Positions 11,601 to 21,038 of a DNA stretch of 64,000 bases are shown one piece after another (position 1 is the stretch's first letter; each line of letters begins with the position of its first letter). The notes under the pieces were generated by a model. The model was not told the DNA's origin, made no database searches, and worked only from the letters and a program-made list of their open reading frames with translations. The stretch spans positions 992,001 to 1,056,000 of the forward strand of contig CM073204.1 in the NCBI GenBank assembly GCA_037042915.1, read 5' to 3'. Made by a program: the position numbers and the translations under genes. Source of the DNA: Auricularia sp. M13. Lineage: Eukaryota; Basidiomycota; Agaricomycetes; Auriculariales; Auriculariaceae.

Positions 11601-14600
11601 AAGAATGTCGACCGCGCGCGCCAGATCCACGCTTTCCTTTCGACGAAGAAGAAAGCGCCGCCGCCAGGTGGTTACCCGTTCCCGAAGTACGAACACGTGA
11701 GCAAGCCCCCTCCGCCTTTCGATTGCCGGTTCTGCGGGGGTCAGCATTGGCACAAAGAGTGCATACACAAAACGGCCACGTCAAGCAAAAGCTCCGCCAT
11801 GATTGCTACTCACGACCTGCCAGCCGAGGAGGATCTCTTGTACGCCATAGCTGAAGATTCCGCGTTAATGCAATCCCGTTCTACGTATGTCTCGTTGCGT
11901 GACTCCTTGAGCCAGGACCCGGATCTCGCCCCAGATGAATCTTGGATAGAGCCTTTGGCTATTCGTTTCGCGGGCGAAGGTGACAGCGAGGAGTTGCGAG
12001 CGTACAAGGCGTCGTGCGTAGAGGAGGAAGATTGTTGGAACGAATGGGAACGTACCAACCCAGGGTTGTCATCGTCGGACGACCCCCTCCTTCTCGAAGA
12101 CCAACCGCGACGAAACGCTTTCCGAGAACGTTCTCCACAGGCTCATTCATCCGCGCCGTACGTCCGTGACCTAATCGCGTACTCTCCGCCAGGCGCGCTG
12201 AAGGAATTGGAGTCGCTGGCACCGTTGCCTCCCGACTATACTGATGGATACCAGCCAGCCCCGTCTGTAAAGGAAGCCCGGTCGCGAGCGTTCCTTGTCG
12301 ACGAGCGCAAGGACGTGCTGGTGGTGGACGACGAATTCGACGTATGGTATCGCGCTTCCCCGAAAGCAAGGCGGGATCTCCTGGAGCCAGGCGGAGACGG
12401 GTTCGCAGAGCGAACGGCGCAGCAACAGGCCGCCGTGTTCGCGGCAGCGATGAGCGCGGAATTCCTGCCCCCACCGGTGCGCGAGATCGAGCTCATCCCA
12501 CGACGTCGGCCCCCGGACGGACACTCGTCAGTGGGGGTGGGCGTGCTATCGACGCCAGGCAAGCTGGGGTCGGCGAGCGAGGAGACCATCGTTCTGCGGT
12601 TAGACTCGGGAGCGAGTATCTCTTTGGTAGCAGAAGAGTACCTCAAGCAGATGAAAGACCCGCCCAAGATCCGCACGGGTCTCCGAATTGAAATAGCGCA
12701 GCTGACGGACCAGTCCCCCCGCATCAAAGGGTACGTGTCCACGTGCGTGCGCGTCAAGGCCCTGGACGGTACTATGCTGGTTCTGGAAGCGGAGCTGTAT
12801 GTCGTCCCAGGCATGACCGTACCCGTATTGTTGGGCGAAGACTTTCAGCTCAATTACGAACTCAACGTCTTGCGAAATGTCGAACTCGGCACCAAGGTCC
12901 AAGTTGGCGACTCTGGGTTCTCCTTTAGCGCTTCGTCCACCGCGGATGGCTCAGGGGAGTCCGAGCGTCGAGCTTCCCGGCTAGCAAGAGGTTATCAGGT
13001 TATCCCCAAGGGAATGCCAGCGTTCGTGGCAGCCAAGCAACACCGTCGACAGCGAGCAAACCGGCAGCGGCGTAAGCGCGCGACTGCGAATGGCGCCTTG
13101 CGGGCCTGGGAAGACGTCCTGATTCCAGCAGAAACCACGACGCGCGTCCCCATCTCGGGTGATCTGCAGCAGGGTCGTGAGTGGTACGTGGAACGTTACC
13201 TCGTGCCGCAAGCGGACGAGTCGTTCCTCACCGTACCGAACACGCTACTGGATCTACGTACCACCGACGCGGGCCGCGTCGAGCCAGGTTCTATAGCGCG
13301 CTGCAGCCTACTGCCCGTGTCGAACCCAACGAAAGTTCCGCGTTTGCTGCGCGCTGGCACGTTGCTGGGCTACGCTAAGGACCCCCAGGAGTACCTGACA
13401 GTGCCGCGGTCGGAGGATGAGTACCGCGAGATGCGCGCCTCAGCGGAAGCGCTAGCGGCGCTCGCCTCGGAGCTACAGAATGCGGACGGTAGCGCTGCTT
13501 CTGCTCCAGAGAGCAACCCGACTACGGCGGAAGCTCCGGGACTCCAGTCTTCGAGCAAGTTGGAGCAACGAGCGCGCGAGAAAGCCGGCATCCCTTGCGT
13601 CGACGAGCTGCGCGAGAGGCCAGGTATACAGTCTCTCGACCCAGGTACAGCGGACGAGTTGCAACCTCCAGCAGTGGCGGAAGCGCCAGACCCGGAAGTG
13701 TACAGCTCGGCGGATATGGAGAAGCACCTGGACATCTCGCCTGACGTGCCAGCTGTCTACCGGAAACAGGCCTTAGAGTTATTCCGCAAGCACGTTCTAG
13801 CATTCGGATTCGACGGCAGGTTAGGCGAGCTAGACGCTAACGCGAAGATCCGGACAAAGGAAGGGGTTGAACCCATTTCCTTGCCTATGCACGGGGCGTC
13901 GCCGGAGAAACGGAAGGTCATAGAGGAGCAACTGTCCAAATGGTTCGAGCTCGGCGTTATTGAGGACTCCATCAGCCCGTGGGGCGCGCCAGTAGTAATC
14001 GTATACCGTAACGGAAAGGCGCGGTTCTGCGTCGACTATCGCAAGCTGAACGCGGCAACCGTGCGGGACGAGTTCCCCATACCGCGGCAAACAGACGTAC
14101 TGGCCGCACTGTCGGGGTCGCAAGTCTTATCGTCCCTAGACGCCCTAGCGGGATTCAACCAGATGAACATCGCGCCGGACGACATAGAGAAGACAGCATT
14201 CCGCACCCACAAGGGATTGTTTCAGTTCCGCAGGATGCCGTTCGGATTGCGCAACGGCCCAGCGATCTTCCAACGTGTTATGCAGGGCATACTATCTCCG
14301 TTTCTCTGGATCTTCACCCTGGTCTATATTGATGACATCGTCGTCTATTCCAAATCGTACGAAGAGCATTTAGTACACCTGGACAAAGTCCTGGGCGCGG
14401 TCGCGCGCTCCGGACTGACGCTGGCTCCAACGAAATGCCACTTCATGTACTCGTCCATCCTCCTTCTCGGGCACAAGGTCTCTCGCCTGGGATTATCCAC
14501 GCACGAGGAGAAAGTCAGCGCGATAATGGAGATCGAGAGGCCGCAAAAGGTGCAAACCTTGCAAGTTTTCCTCGGAATGGTCGTATACTTTCAGGCGTTC

Positions 14601-17183
14601 ATCCCATACTATTCGTTCATCGTCTCCCCGCTTTTTCGGTTGCTGAAAAAGGGGGTCAAATGGCATTGGGGCGAGGAACAGGAGCATGCGTTCCAGGAAG
14701 TCAAGAAGGCTCTGCAAGCGGCTCCAGTGCTCGGACATCCCGTAGCGAATCGCCCTTACAGGCTGTACACCGATGCATCCGACGAGGCGCTTGGGGCGTG
14801 CCTACAGCAGGTCCAAGAGATACGCGTGGGCGACTTGGCCGGAACACCAGCGTACGAACGCCTGCGCGCTGCGCACGATGCCGGCGCGGCCGTACCAATT
14901 CTATGCACCAGAGTTTCGACAAGAACAAACGACGTGCGCACCGACTTGCGCTGGGCCGACAATTTTGACGATACGGTAGTGGAGACGGAACGCGTCATTT
15001 CCTACTGGAGCCGCACGTTCAAGAGCGCCGAACGCAATTATTCTGCGACAGAACGGGAGGCGTTAGCTGCCAAGGACGCGCTGATCAAGTTCCAGCCTTA
15101 CATCGAAGGGGAGCGTATAATATTGATTACGGACCATTCATCCTTGCAGTGGGCACGAACCTTTGAGAACGCAAACCGACGGTTGGCAGCGTGGGGTTTA
15201 GTGTTCGCGGCGTACCCGTACCTGGAGATTGTCCACCGAGCGGGCCGCCTTCACTCCAACGTGGATCCGTTGTCGCGTCTGCCACGCGACGTCCGCACGC
15301 AGCGCGTACGCGGCGCGCCCGCGCACACATCCCCCGCGAAGGATACCACGCCCGCAATCCATACAGACTACGACCTCGCGGAGCTCAGAGAATTGGCAGC
15401 AGCCGGTGAACCCGCTCCGCGCATGGCGTTCGCGGACTTGGCATTCCGTCTGGACGATCTGCTGGAAGAAATCGATCAGCGCGCGAGCGGTGCGACAGCG
15501 CTAGCGGTTACGCGCAGTGCAGCACGCCGTTTGGATCCTCCACCGGAAACGTCTGTAAGGGGAACTTTACCTAAGCGTAGAGGTCAGCGAGCAAATCAGG
15601 ACGCGGAAAAGCTGCGATACGAGGACAGACTGGAGTGGGAAGCACGCAACCCGCCGCCTACGCTACTAGTATCGATGAGCCCGGAATTGCGCAAACGATA
15701 CGTGGAAGGGTATTCGAAAGACCCGGCTTTCAAGGACAAGGGCCTGAACTCGGACGAGCGCGCGTGGTACCCTGGGAATCGGTTCTATAGGGACAAAGAC
15801 GGCCTGCTCTTCTTCCGAGACGCCGACCTGATGCCACGTCTTTGCGTTCCGAAGTCCGAACAACGCGACCTGGTCCAGCATATCCACGAATCGGAATGGG
15901 AATCCGCCCACGCAGGACCGGCCAAGACGTACATGAGGGTCATCGATCGTTTCTACTGGCCGAGAATGCGAGTGGACATAGAGGCCTTCGTCAAGACGTG
16001 CGACGTATGCCAGAAAACCAAGGATCCCAACTTTACGCGTTTCGGAAAGTTGCAGCCGCAACCCATTCCGCGTAACCCGTACGAACGCATCTCGTTGGAC
16101 TTGGTTACGGGGCTACCATGGTCGGGCTCGTACAACGCGGTACTCGTGATCGTCGACATTTTAACGAAGCACGCGCAGTTTATTCCCACCGACACCGGAT
16201 TGGATACAGAGCGGTTCGCGGCTCTGTTCATTCGTCACGTCGTCAGCCGTTTCGGGGTACCAGTCGAGCTCATCGCAGACCGTGACGGCCGATGGCTTTC
16301 TAAGTTCTTCGACGCGGTATCGAGGCAGCTGGGCGTCCACATGATGCTATCGTCTGCTCATCATCCGCAGCACGATGGCCAGACGGAGCGCACCAACCGC
16401 ACGATGGAGACGATGCTACGCAGTTATGCTTCGACGGATCCTCAAAACTGGTCTGACTGGCTGCCCGCTTTGGAGTTTGCATACAACACCAACCCGCATG
16501 CGTCGACTGGCGACCCACCATACAAGCTACTTTACGGATTCGAGCCGCGTGCCCCAACTGATCTGCTGGTGCCCAGTATAAAGGGAGACTCGGTCGCGCG
16601 AGGAGTCACTGCTCATGCCGGCGCGGACACGTTTCTTGAAGCGTTCGAAGCGCGCAGGCACGCCGCGCGAGACTCCATCGCGCTGGCGCAACACCGCCAA
16701 GCGCAGGCCTACAATTCAGGGCGTCGGGAGCTTGTATTCGAACCCGGTCAGCTGGTCCTGCTACGGCCCAAGTCGCTGCAACTCGTGGAAGCGCAAGGCG
16801 AAGGCGCGAAACTGGTACAACGCGCGTTTGGTCCTTTCGCCGTACAGGAACGGGTGAACGACTCTACGTATCGCATCGACTTGCCCGATACCTTCCCTAT
16901 GTCCAACGTGATCCACATCAGTCATCTCAGGAAGTACGAGTCTTCTCCGGACCAGCTAGGTGACCGAACGCGCTTGCCCGCCCCTCGCTGGGACCAAAGT
17001 GCTTCGGAAGAGTATCAAGTGGAACGCATCATCAGCCACCGGAGGAACCGCAAGAAAGGGCTCTTGGAATACCTTGTGCGCTGGGAGGGCTACGGACCGG
17101 CTCATGACGAATGGTTGACTGCGAGGGAGCTGCGTAACGCTCCCGCCCGTTTATTGGACTATCGACGAACTCACAACCTTTAG
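8679..17183 (+). CDS. Gag-pol polyprotein of the Ty3 chromovirus
   Basis: The frame is 2834 codons. The N-terminal 650 residues are a poorly conserved, Ser/Pro-rich region ending in a Gly/Pro-rich linker (about 10,470-10,770). A retrotransposon gag domain follows (about 10,790-11,320), with a CX2CX3HX4C zinc knuckle near 11,725-11,760. The protease is around 12,600 (LDSGAS). Reverse transcriptase spans about 13,930-14,560, with YIDD at about 14,324. RNase H spans about 14,755-15,190 (YTDAS, then TDHSSL). Integrase spans about 15,860-16,560, with an HHCC-type zinc region, a DDE core and a GQTER motif. A C-terminal chromodomain lies at about 17,010-17,170 (YLVRWEGYG). It is longer than most Ty3 polyproteins because of the long N-terminal region. 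Gag and Pol share one frame, so no frameshift step is needed between them. Confidence 0.93.
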   Translation: MSPTPAMFSSSRSSSAHGAGLPPEVEPGGRPPDAASTDSSTRVGGSRQSASPLSAYQDAQSGSPERTADPAAPADSTVFNSGGSSSTRTVMQGSAWSHGLSRAPQSSFLERDESPGRTSPTTVALSAKEERREAASRAATTSPSRGTTFYSAADMHSLLASNVDIRNAFDALVAAYNRKRECIDLDKDGIIVLESEGGRPDEDIVDEKLVSLEDRVAMLRDMEFSSKLIEYADASRTRVVLKEGSYALFENVANNLSQILQACFSELPWAGVAAWPPDEWYANYITCLARPFPTVGRLARAFNAAQGWIDHVAGIVEVHLRFREPDALPPRPRSFSKGLDHYASFGTPARKKTSDEGSEQVFQASPPDEPSKRWTPKDQAIWRRLQSSSPAPVEGFYERTVSRNVVQARRVTLGEPTFIPSTPQTTAESYLEDPRSFGGTRVVEPRNPDLLAGVGTPRLIRKPRPSAGDSTLAGHLTLREAVTDAASRPLLPSREPWREEPPHAHHPDESREEVSRQLDVLRSTLSPRGTRADDGRAFFEHAHPQEPAAGGRSRQHFAQRAPLSTQETADARGAQNVPLRGGAFFNSGHGSFPDWDKGYGNGGGGGGAPGRSSGGIGPDGGGLGGNGSGGGGNGGGRSGSGWPNFPPSGGGGGGRPPAPPGPSGGGGQPPAPPGPPGGGGQPPAPPGGGGGAPPPDANNAGGPRIDVKFRVDALPSWDGSASTALTYFAELRRWAELGGTMPQQLGMYAPLRFKAAALEWWETISWEARQYLRRDIYTLIAGIRHGVLTNAWVRNLTIYCNTMEFRQPGYAQESPAAFLRRRAMIVNALYHFSEEEQVSYILSCAPVPWMGVLADQHIYTVADLLLKAAEMEPQLLQAALMEGDVERRVQKEVDRLLRSGSRQFVRRSPVGESDRNHRSYQRPPPARAHLVDVEEDVELVDLSEPRGGAWLPIEDTYDPVPQLAFKSSTVPVNEKNVDRARQIHAFLSTKKKAPPPGGYPFPKYEHVSKPPPPFDCRFCGGQHWHKECIHKTATSSKSSAMIATHDLPAEEDLLYAIAEDSALMQSRSTYVSLRDSLSQDPDLAPDESWIEPLAIRFAGEGDSEELRAYKASCVEEEDCWNEWERTNPGLSSSDDPLLLEDQPRRNAFRERSPQAHSSAPYVRDLIAYSPPGALKELESLAPLPPDYTDGYQPAPSVKEARSRAFLVDERKDVLVVDDEFDVWYRASPKARRDLLEPGGDGFAERTAQQQAAVFAAAMSAEFLPPPVREIELIPRRRPPDGHSSVGVGVLSTPGKLGSASEETIVLRLDSGASISLVAEEYLKQMKDPPKIRTGLRIEIAQLTDQSPRIKGYVSTCVRVKALDGTMLVLEAELYVVPGMTVPVLLGEDFQLNYELNVLRNVELGTKVQVGDSGFSFSASSTADGSGESERRASRLARGYQVIPKGMPAFVAAKQHRRQRANRQRRKRATANGALRAWEDVLIPAETTTRVPISGDLQQGREWYVERYLVPQADESFLTVPNTLLDLRTTDAGRVEPGSIARCSLLPVSNPTKVPRLLRAGTLLGYAKDPQEYLTVPRSEDEYREMRASAEALAALASELQNADGSAASAPESNPTTAEAPGLQSSSKLEQRAREKAGIPCVDELRERPGIQSLDPGTADELQPPAVAEAPDPEVYSSADMEKHLDISPDVPAVYRKQALELFRKHVLAFGFDGRLGELDANAKIRTKEGVEPISLPMHGASPEKRKVIEEQLSKWFELGVIEDSISPWGAPVVIVYRNGKARFCVDYRKLNAATVRDEFPIPRQTDVLAALSGSQVLSSLDALAGFNQMNIAPDDIEKTAFRTHKGLFQFRRMPFGLRNGPAIFQRVMQGILSPFLWIFTLVYIDDIVVYSKSYEEHLVHLDKVLGAVARSGLTLAPTKCHFMYSSILLLGHKVSRLGLSTHEEKVSAIMEIERPQKVQTLQVFLGMVVYFQAFIPYYSFIVSPLFRLLKKGVKWHWGEEQEHAFQEVKKALQAAPVLGHPVANRPYRLYTDASDEALGACLQQVQEIRVGDLAGTPAYERLRAAHDAGAAVPILCTRVSTRTNDVRTDLRWADNFDDTVVETERVISYWSRTFKSAERNYSATEREALAAKDALIKFQPYIEGERIILITDHSSLQWARTFENANRRLAAWGLVFAAYPYLEIVHRAGRLHSNVDPLSRLPRDVRTQRVRGAPAHTSPAKDTTPAIHTDYDLAELRELAAAGEPAPRMAFADLAFRLDDLLEEIDQRASGATALAVTRSAARRLDPPPETSVRGTLPKRRGQRANQDAEKLRYEDRLEWEARNPPPTLLVSMSPELRKRYVEGYSKDPAFKDKGLNSDERAWYPGNRFYRDKDGLLFFRDADLMPRLCVPKSEQRDLVQHIHESEWESAHAGPAKTYMRVIDRFYWPRMRVDIEAFVKTCDVCQKTKDPNFTRFGKLQPQPIPRNPYERISLDLVTGLPWSGSYNAVLVIVDILTKHAQFIPTDTGLDTERFAALFIRHVVSRFGVPVELIADRDGRWLSKFFDAVSRQLGVHMMLSSAHHPQHDGQTERTNRTMETMLRSYASTDPQNWSDWLPALEFAYNTNPHASTGDPPYKLLYGFEPRAPTDLLVPSIKGDSVARGVTAHAGADTFLEAFEARRHAARDSIALAQHRQAQAYNSGRRELVFEPGQLVLLRPKSLQLVEAQGEGAKLVQRAFGPFAVQERVNDSTYRIDLPDTFPMSNVIHISHLRKYESSPDQLGDRTRLPAPRWDQSASEEYQVERIISHRRNRKKGLLEYLVRWEGYGPAHDEWLTARELRNAPARLLDYRRTHNL

Positions 17184-17305
17184 GCGACCGCTGTCGTTCA
17201 AGTCGGATACGTTACGTTTTCTTTTAATATCGGCCGCCTTACCGACAGGGCGCTTTTCTTTCCTTTATTTCAATCTCCGAATTCTCGTTTTCTTTCTCAC
17301 TCGCC

Positions 17306-19636
17306 ATGACCAACCCGTTCGAGCCCCTCTACTCCCTCGTCGCCGTAGCGGTTTCGCGCTACGGTCGACTCTACGCTATGCCCCCGGGACAGGGCGGCGG
17401 ATCCACGGCCATCACGGCCAACTCGTTCCCGCGCGCGCGCTCGGACAGGAACCGCCACGTCGAAGCCCCCGAACACGAGATGGTCGCCTTCAACGCTCCA
17501 TGGAGGCACGCGTACCAGCCCCTCGAGTGTCGCCCTCTGTACACCGTCGTCTGGATCGACAGAGCTCGCCGCGTGTGGATCGGGAAAAACAGCCACGCGC
17601 CGTCCATTCCCCCGATGCCCACTGAGGACGGACACGTTCTGTGTCCGTGCCCGGACCCGCGTACCGGGGCTACCGACGGACGTTACGGCTCACTCACCGG
17701 GGCGACGCTCCTGCACCCTTGGCACTACTCGGACCAGAAGTTCTACGCTCCGTTCGTCCCGGACCTCTTCGCGGGCGCCGGAACTTGCGCGGCTCGTAAC
17801 GAACCGGGTTTCCTTACCCAATGGGACCCCAGCTGGATTGCGGCTGGCCCCAACGGATTCTACGCATGGACCAACGCGTTCCACGTGCAAGTCGAGTTTG
17901 TCGAATCGGCAGACGCGGTCACCGCCGCGGCGCTTCACATGCAGCACGTCCCGACTAACCCGCTCGGCTCTTTCAGCCAGTCGGCAGAAGAGATGAAACG
18001 ACTTTGGGCCCGTTTCGTGCTGAAGGTCGTCGAGCGGCGCGGCCGGTACCTCGAACGTCTCCTCGCGCAAGGCGAATGGGAAGCCGTTCGGGACCGTCAA
18101 CCCGCGGCCTGGGCCACCATCCTCCGCGAGGGATACTTCGACACCGGGTGCATCGGTGCCTGGTTCACGGACGCGGCTGCGCGTCGTGGAAAGGTGTCCG
18201 AACTCGTGAGGCTCGGCATTCCAGTGTTCTACCAATGGAGCGAGGAGCTAGAGGCCGCTGTACCTGCGTTGGCGATGCCCGCCGAGGCGCGCGACGCTTT
18301 GGGACTCAACAACTTTGTAGACTCGCCGCCACGCAGCCCGACCACCAGCGACGAAGACGGTGCAGAGGAAGAAGCCGCAGCTGCTGCCGACGAACCCGAC
18401 TCCATGTCCGCTACCGCGGTGGACTCGACTCGACCGGACGGCGAGGGTGACGCCACTGCGACCAAGCTCATCGATCGCATCTCGCCGCCTAGCGTGAGGG
18501 TCGACTACGAAGACGACCCAATGTTGGAGGACCCGTATGACGAGCAGACGTGGGGCGCCATCGCGGACGAGCTCGACGAGATCGAAGGCGTCGGCCAGGG
18601 AGCCGCGAACCCGCCGGTGACGCCTCCACTGACGCCCAAGTCCGAGGCTACTCTTCCACCGGACGGGCCGTGCTCACGTGCGCCCTTCGCAAAGGAAGTG
18701 CCATTCCCGGTGGAAGGTCACCACTACTCGTTCGTACACAACGCTCGACTCAGTACGCGACTGGGCGCGGACATTAGCGTCGTTCCATGCAAGCGCGTCG
18801 AGCGTCAGGTCCAACGCCTGTTCGTGGACGAATGCGAATTCCTCACGGACCTCATGCCCCCGCGTAGCCGCGTCTACCCGGGGGACGACAACGTCAACGT
18901 CGAGCGCACGTCGGGTGCGCCAGCGCGCGAATGGCCCACCCTGCTCATATTCGACGACGGCCTTGTAAAGCGAGCCATGAATCACGCGTTCTCGCAGGGC
19001 GTCGTCAAAAGCGTCCAGGATCTCGTCGAGTTCCTGATCGAGAACGGTATGCGTTTCTCGACGGGGGTCAGCGTAGCGGCGCCAGAGCCCGTGAGAGTCC
19101 AGGACGAGCACCTTGTCGACGAGAATTTGTGGTACGACGAAGGCGCTCACGTCACGGAGCAGTTCAAGCAGTGGTCCAAGGCGATCCGCACCATGGCCGC
19201 GCGTCCCCATTTCGCTAGGGCCGCCATCGCGCGCGGCGGTATCCTCGCTCTGGCTCTGCGCGCCTTCATCGAGCCGCAGTTCTCCTTCTGTCCAACAGCC
19301 TCCGTGTACGATTTTGGCAGCCCTTTCCCGGCGCAAGTGGGAACTCGCGTCCTGCATGACGACTGGCTTACGGAGGAGGAAGAGGCGCTCCTGCTTGGCT
19401 ACGCATCGCCCGACGCGTCGCGCAGCCTACTGCCCCCGGTGCTCGTTTTCAACCACTACTTCGCGGGCGTCTTGTCGGGCGACATCGAGGACTGGTTCAA
19501 CAAGCGCTTGCGCGAGTTGAGGTACGGAATTCGGGTGACCGCAGGCAACGACGTCAAGGAGGCAAAGACCGCCCTCAGCGGTGGCGATTGGAAGCGCGCG
19601 CTGCGCACGGCTTCGAGGACATGGTACGCTGCCTGA
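17306..19636 (+). CDS. Accessory ORF of the Ty3 element downstream of pol, unknown function
   Basis: The 776-codon ORF begins 123 bp after the pol stop and ends just before the right LTR. The leader between them is pyrimidine-rich, like fungal core promoters, so it may be expressed separately or from a spliced transcript. The protein has no evident signal peptide or membrane segment, which argues against an envelope. The N-terminal third is rich in aromatic residues (an RHAYQPLECRPLYTVVWIDR stretch). A central helical part (about residues 215-315) contains FARFVLK-like and VRLGIPVFYQW stretches. An acidic linker lies near residues 345-440, and a mixed C-terminal domain follows. I recognise no named domain. 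Confidence 0.75.
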   Translation: MTNPFEPLYSLVAVAVSRYGRLYAMPPGQGGGSTAITANSFPRARSDRNRHVEAPEHEMVAFNAPWRHAYQPLECRPLYTVVWIDRARRVWIGKNSHAPSIPPMPTEDGHVLCPCPDPRTGATDGRYGSLTGATLLHPWHYSDQKFYAPFVPDLFAGAGTCAARNEPGFLTQWDPSWIAAGPNGFYAWTNAFHVQVEFVESADAVTAAALHMQHVPTNPLGSFSQSAEEMKRLWARFVLKVVERRGRYLERLLAQGEWEAVRDRQPAAWATILREGYFDTGCIGAWFTDAAARRGKVSELVRLGIPVFYQWSEELEAAVPALAMPAEARDALGLNNFVDSPPRSPTTSDEDGAEEEAAAAADEPDSMSATAVDSTRPDGEGDATATKLIDRISPPSVRVDYEDDPMLEDPYDEQTWGAIADELDEIEGVGQGAANPPVTPPLTPKSEATLPPDGPCSRAPFAKEVPFPVEGHHYSFVHNARLSTRLGADISVVPCKRVERQVQRLFVDECEFLTDLMPPRSRVYPGDDNVNVERTSGAPAREWPTLLIFDDGLVKRAMNHAFSQGVVKSVQDLVEFLIENGMRFSTGVSVAAPEPVRVQDEHLVDENLWYDEGAHVTEQFKQWSKAIRTMAARPHFARAAIARGGILALALRAFIEPQFSFCPTASVYDFGSPFPAQVGTRVLHDDWLTEEEEALLLGYASPDASRSLLPPVLVFNHYFAGVLSGDIEDWFNKRLRELRYGIRVTAGNDVKEAKTALSGGDWKRALRTASRTWYAA

Positions 19637-19658
19637 GCGACCCTCGGAGGGGGGGCTC

Positions 19659-19980
19659 TGTAAGGGGAACTTAGATACTCCGAGGCCCGCTCTTACTAGC
19701 GTTGTTATGTCTTGTTTGCGCAATCTACTTCTTACCCGTCTTCGCTCACTTTCACGTTCAGGCCGAGAAGCTTGAACCGTGAACCGTGAACTGCGAGGCC
19801 AGCTACCGTACCTCGCGCCTACAGTCTTGCCCTCGGAGCCGCGATACTCGCGTCTCCTCGTACCATCCGCACTCGACGCTTCCCGACTAGGAAGCGTAGT
19901 TACACCCCTGACGGCCGCTATCCCGGGTTCAGTCAGACTTCCCCTCGCGACCCTTAACGAGCGTTCCCTCACTCGTTACA
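19659..19980 (+). repeat. Right LTR of the Ty3 element
   Basis: This is the 322-bp copy of the left LTR, preceded by a G-run and followed by the second TCGTA target copy. Confidence 0.95.
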
Positions 19981-19985
19981 TCGTA

Positions 19986-20557
19986 AGCGTTGATGCGTGG
20001 GGATGATGGGGGTCACGATCCGAGGAAGATGATGTGGATGCGCCGCGCGCACCACGGGGGGAACTTGCTCTCGGGATGCGCGGAGGGTGAGGTTCTGGAG
20101 AGAGGGGTCGGCCGTGGGAGGTTTAGAGGTTGACCGAGGGGTGGGGACACGCAGCGGGCGCGTTCGGCGAGTAGGGCTTGTGGGGGGGTGGTCTCGCCGC
20201 GGATGACCGGGCTCTGATGAAGGGGAGAGATCAGGAGCCGGTGATGGAATGAGCTTTCGGATTTGACGACCGTATGGGTCTGGAGGGGTCCTCGTTGGCT
20301 GAGTGCCTGACCAGAAGGCCAGTGGGCAAGGCTCGGCGTCCGGAGGGTGGGTCCTGCAGGGTCCTGGTGGGCCGATGAGTGGGCGCGGCGGTCGCGACGG
20401 GTCCTCGTCGACGCGAGGGGTCTCCTAGCCGGTCCGAGGGGTCGGATTCCTTCCTGGACCGAGAAACGCCGACCGAACGGTTCGCCCGGATTGGAAGGGT
20501 GGTGAGTAAGGGGTATGGGGATCTCGAGCGTCGGGAGGGAGGGTAGGTTTGGTCTTA
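19986..20557 (+). other. Right internal part of the level-2 element
   Basis: This G-rich DNA of 572 bp lies between the Ty3 insertion and the right 481-bp LTR. It has no open frame of note. Its last 20 bp or so are purine-rich, as expected of a polypurine tract. Confidence 0.6.
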
Positions 20558-21038
20558 TGTCACGGTGACTGCTATATCACTCTCCGAGACGACGCCCGAG
20601 GGGAAGGGATGAGTGGGGAGAGGGAGGCGCGGATAAGCGGTATGATAGACCAGACCAAACCTAAGGTACAAGAGGGGCGACGGCCCAGATATATATACTA
20701 CGGAAGCAAGGCCGAGGGGACCCGCGGACCAATTGCGCCACCGACCGGTTGCCACGCGGGCGCCACAGATCAGGCCGAAAGAGACCGCCAGGGCGTCGTC
20801 GGCGAGACAGGAAACCCGGGATAAATAGAGCCCAACCAAACCTAGAAACATCCCGTCGTATTACCCTTCTCCTGGGAAGAGACCGAGGTACTCGCCGAGC
20901 GGAGAGACCGCTTGGACGCGCCGACGAAAGGGCCGCGGGGCCGGGCGCAAGGAGTTTGGGTGCCCGGACGAGGTGCGAGGGCCACGGGACGGCGAAATGA
21001 AACAGCGGGGGAGGAGGGACCCGACGAAGACCGCAACA
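20558..21038 (+). repeat. Right LTR of the level-2 element
   Basis: This is the 481-bp copy of 5126-5606, preceded by a purine-rich stretch and followed by the second ATATG target copy. The copia reverse transcriptase frame resumes immediately afterwards. Confidence 0.93.

Larger units (their letters stand above)
8275..19985 (+). mobile_element. Level 3: Ty3 (gypsy-type) chromovirus with 322-bp LTRs, looks whole, very young
   Basis: The LTRs 8280-8601 and 19,659-19,980 show no difference by eye. A 5-bp target duplication TCGTA flanks the element (8275-8279 and 19,981-19,985). One uninterrupted gag-pol frame (8679-17,183) is followed by a second long ORF (17,306-19,636). A G-rich polypurine-like tract lies immediately before the right LTR (about 19,645-19,656). 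The integrase ends in a chromodomain, which places it among the chromoviruses of the Ty3 group. It is the most recent of the three nested insertions. No tRNA primer-binding site was assigned with confidence after the left LTR. Confidence 0.95.

Noticed and set aside
17306-19636. Envelope gene of a retrovirus-like element
   Set aside because: There is no signal peptide, no membrane helix and no fusion-peptide-like stretch, so only an accessory ORF of unknown function is claimed.
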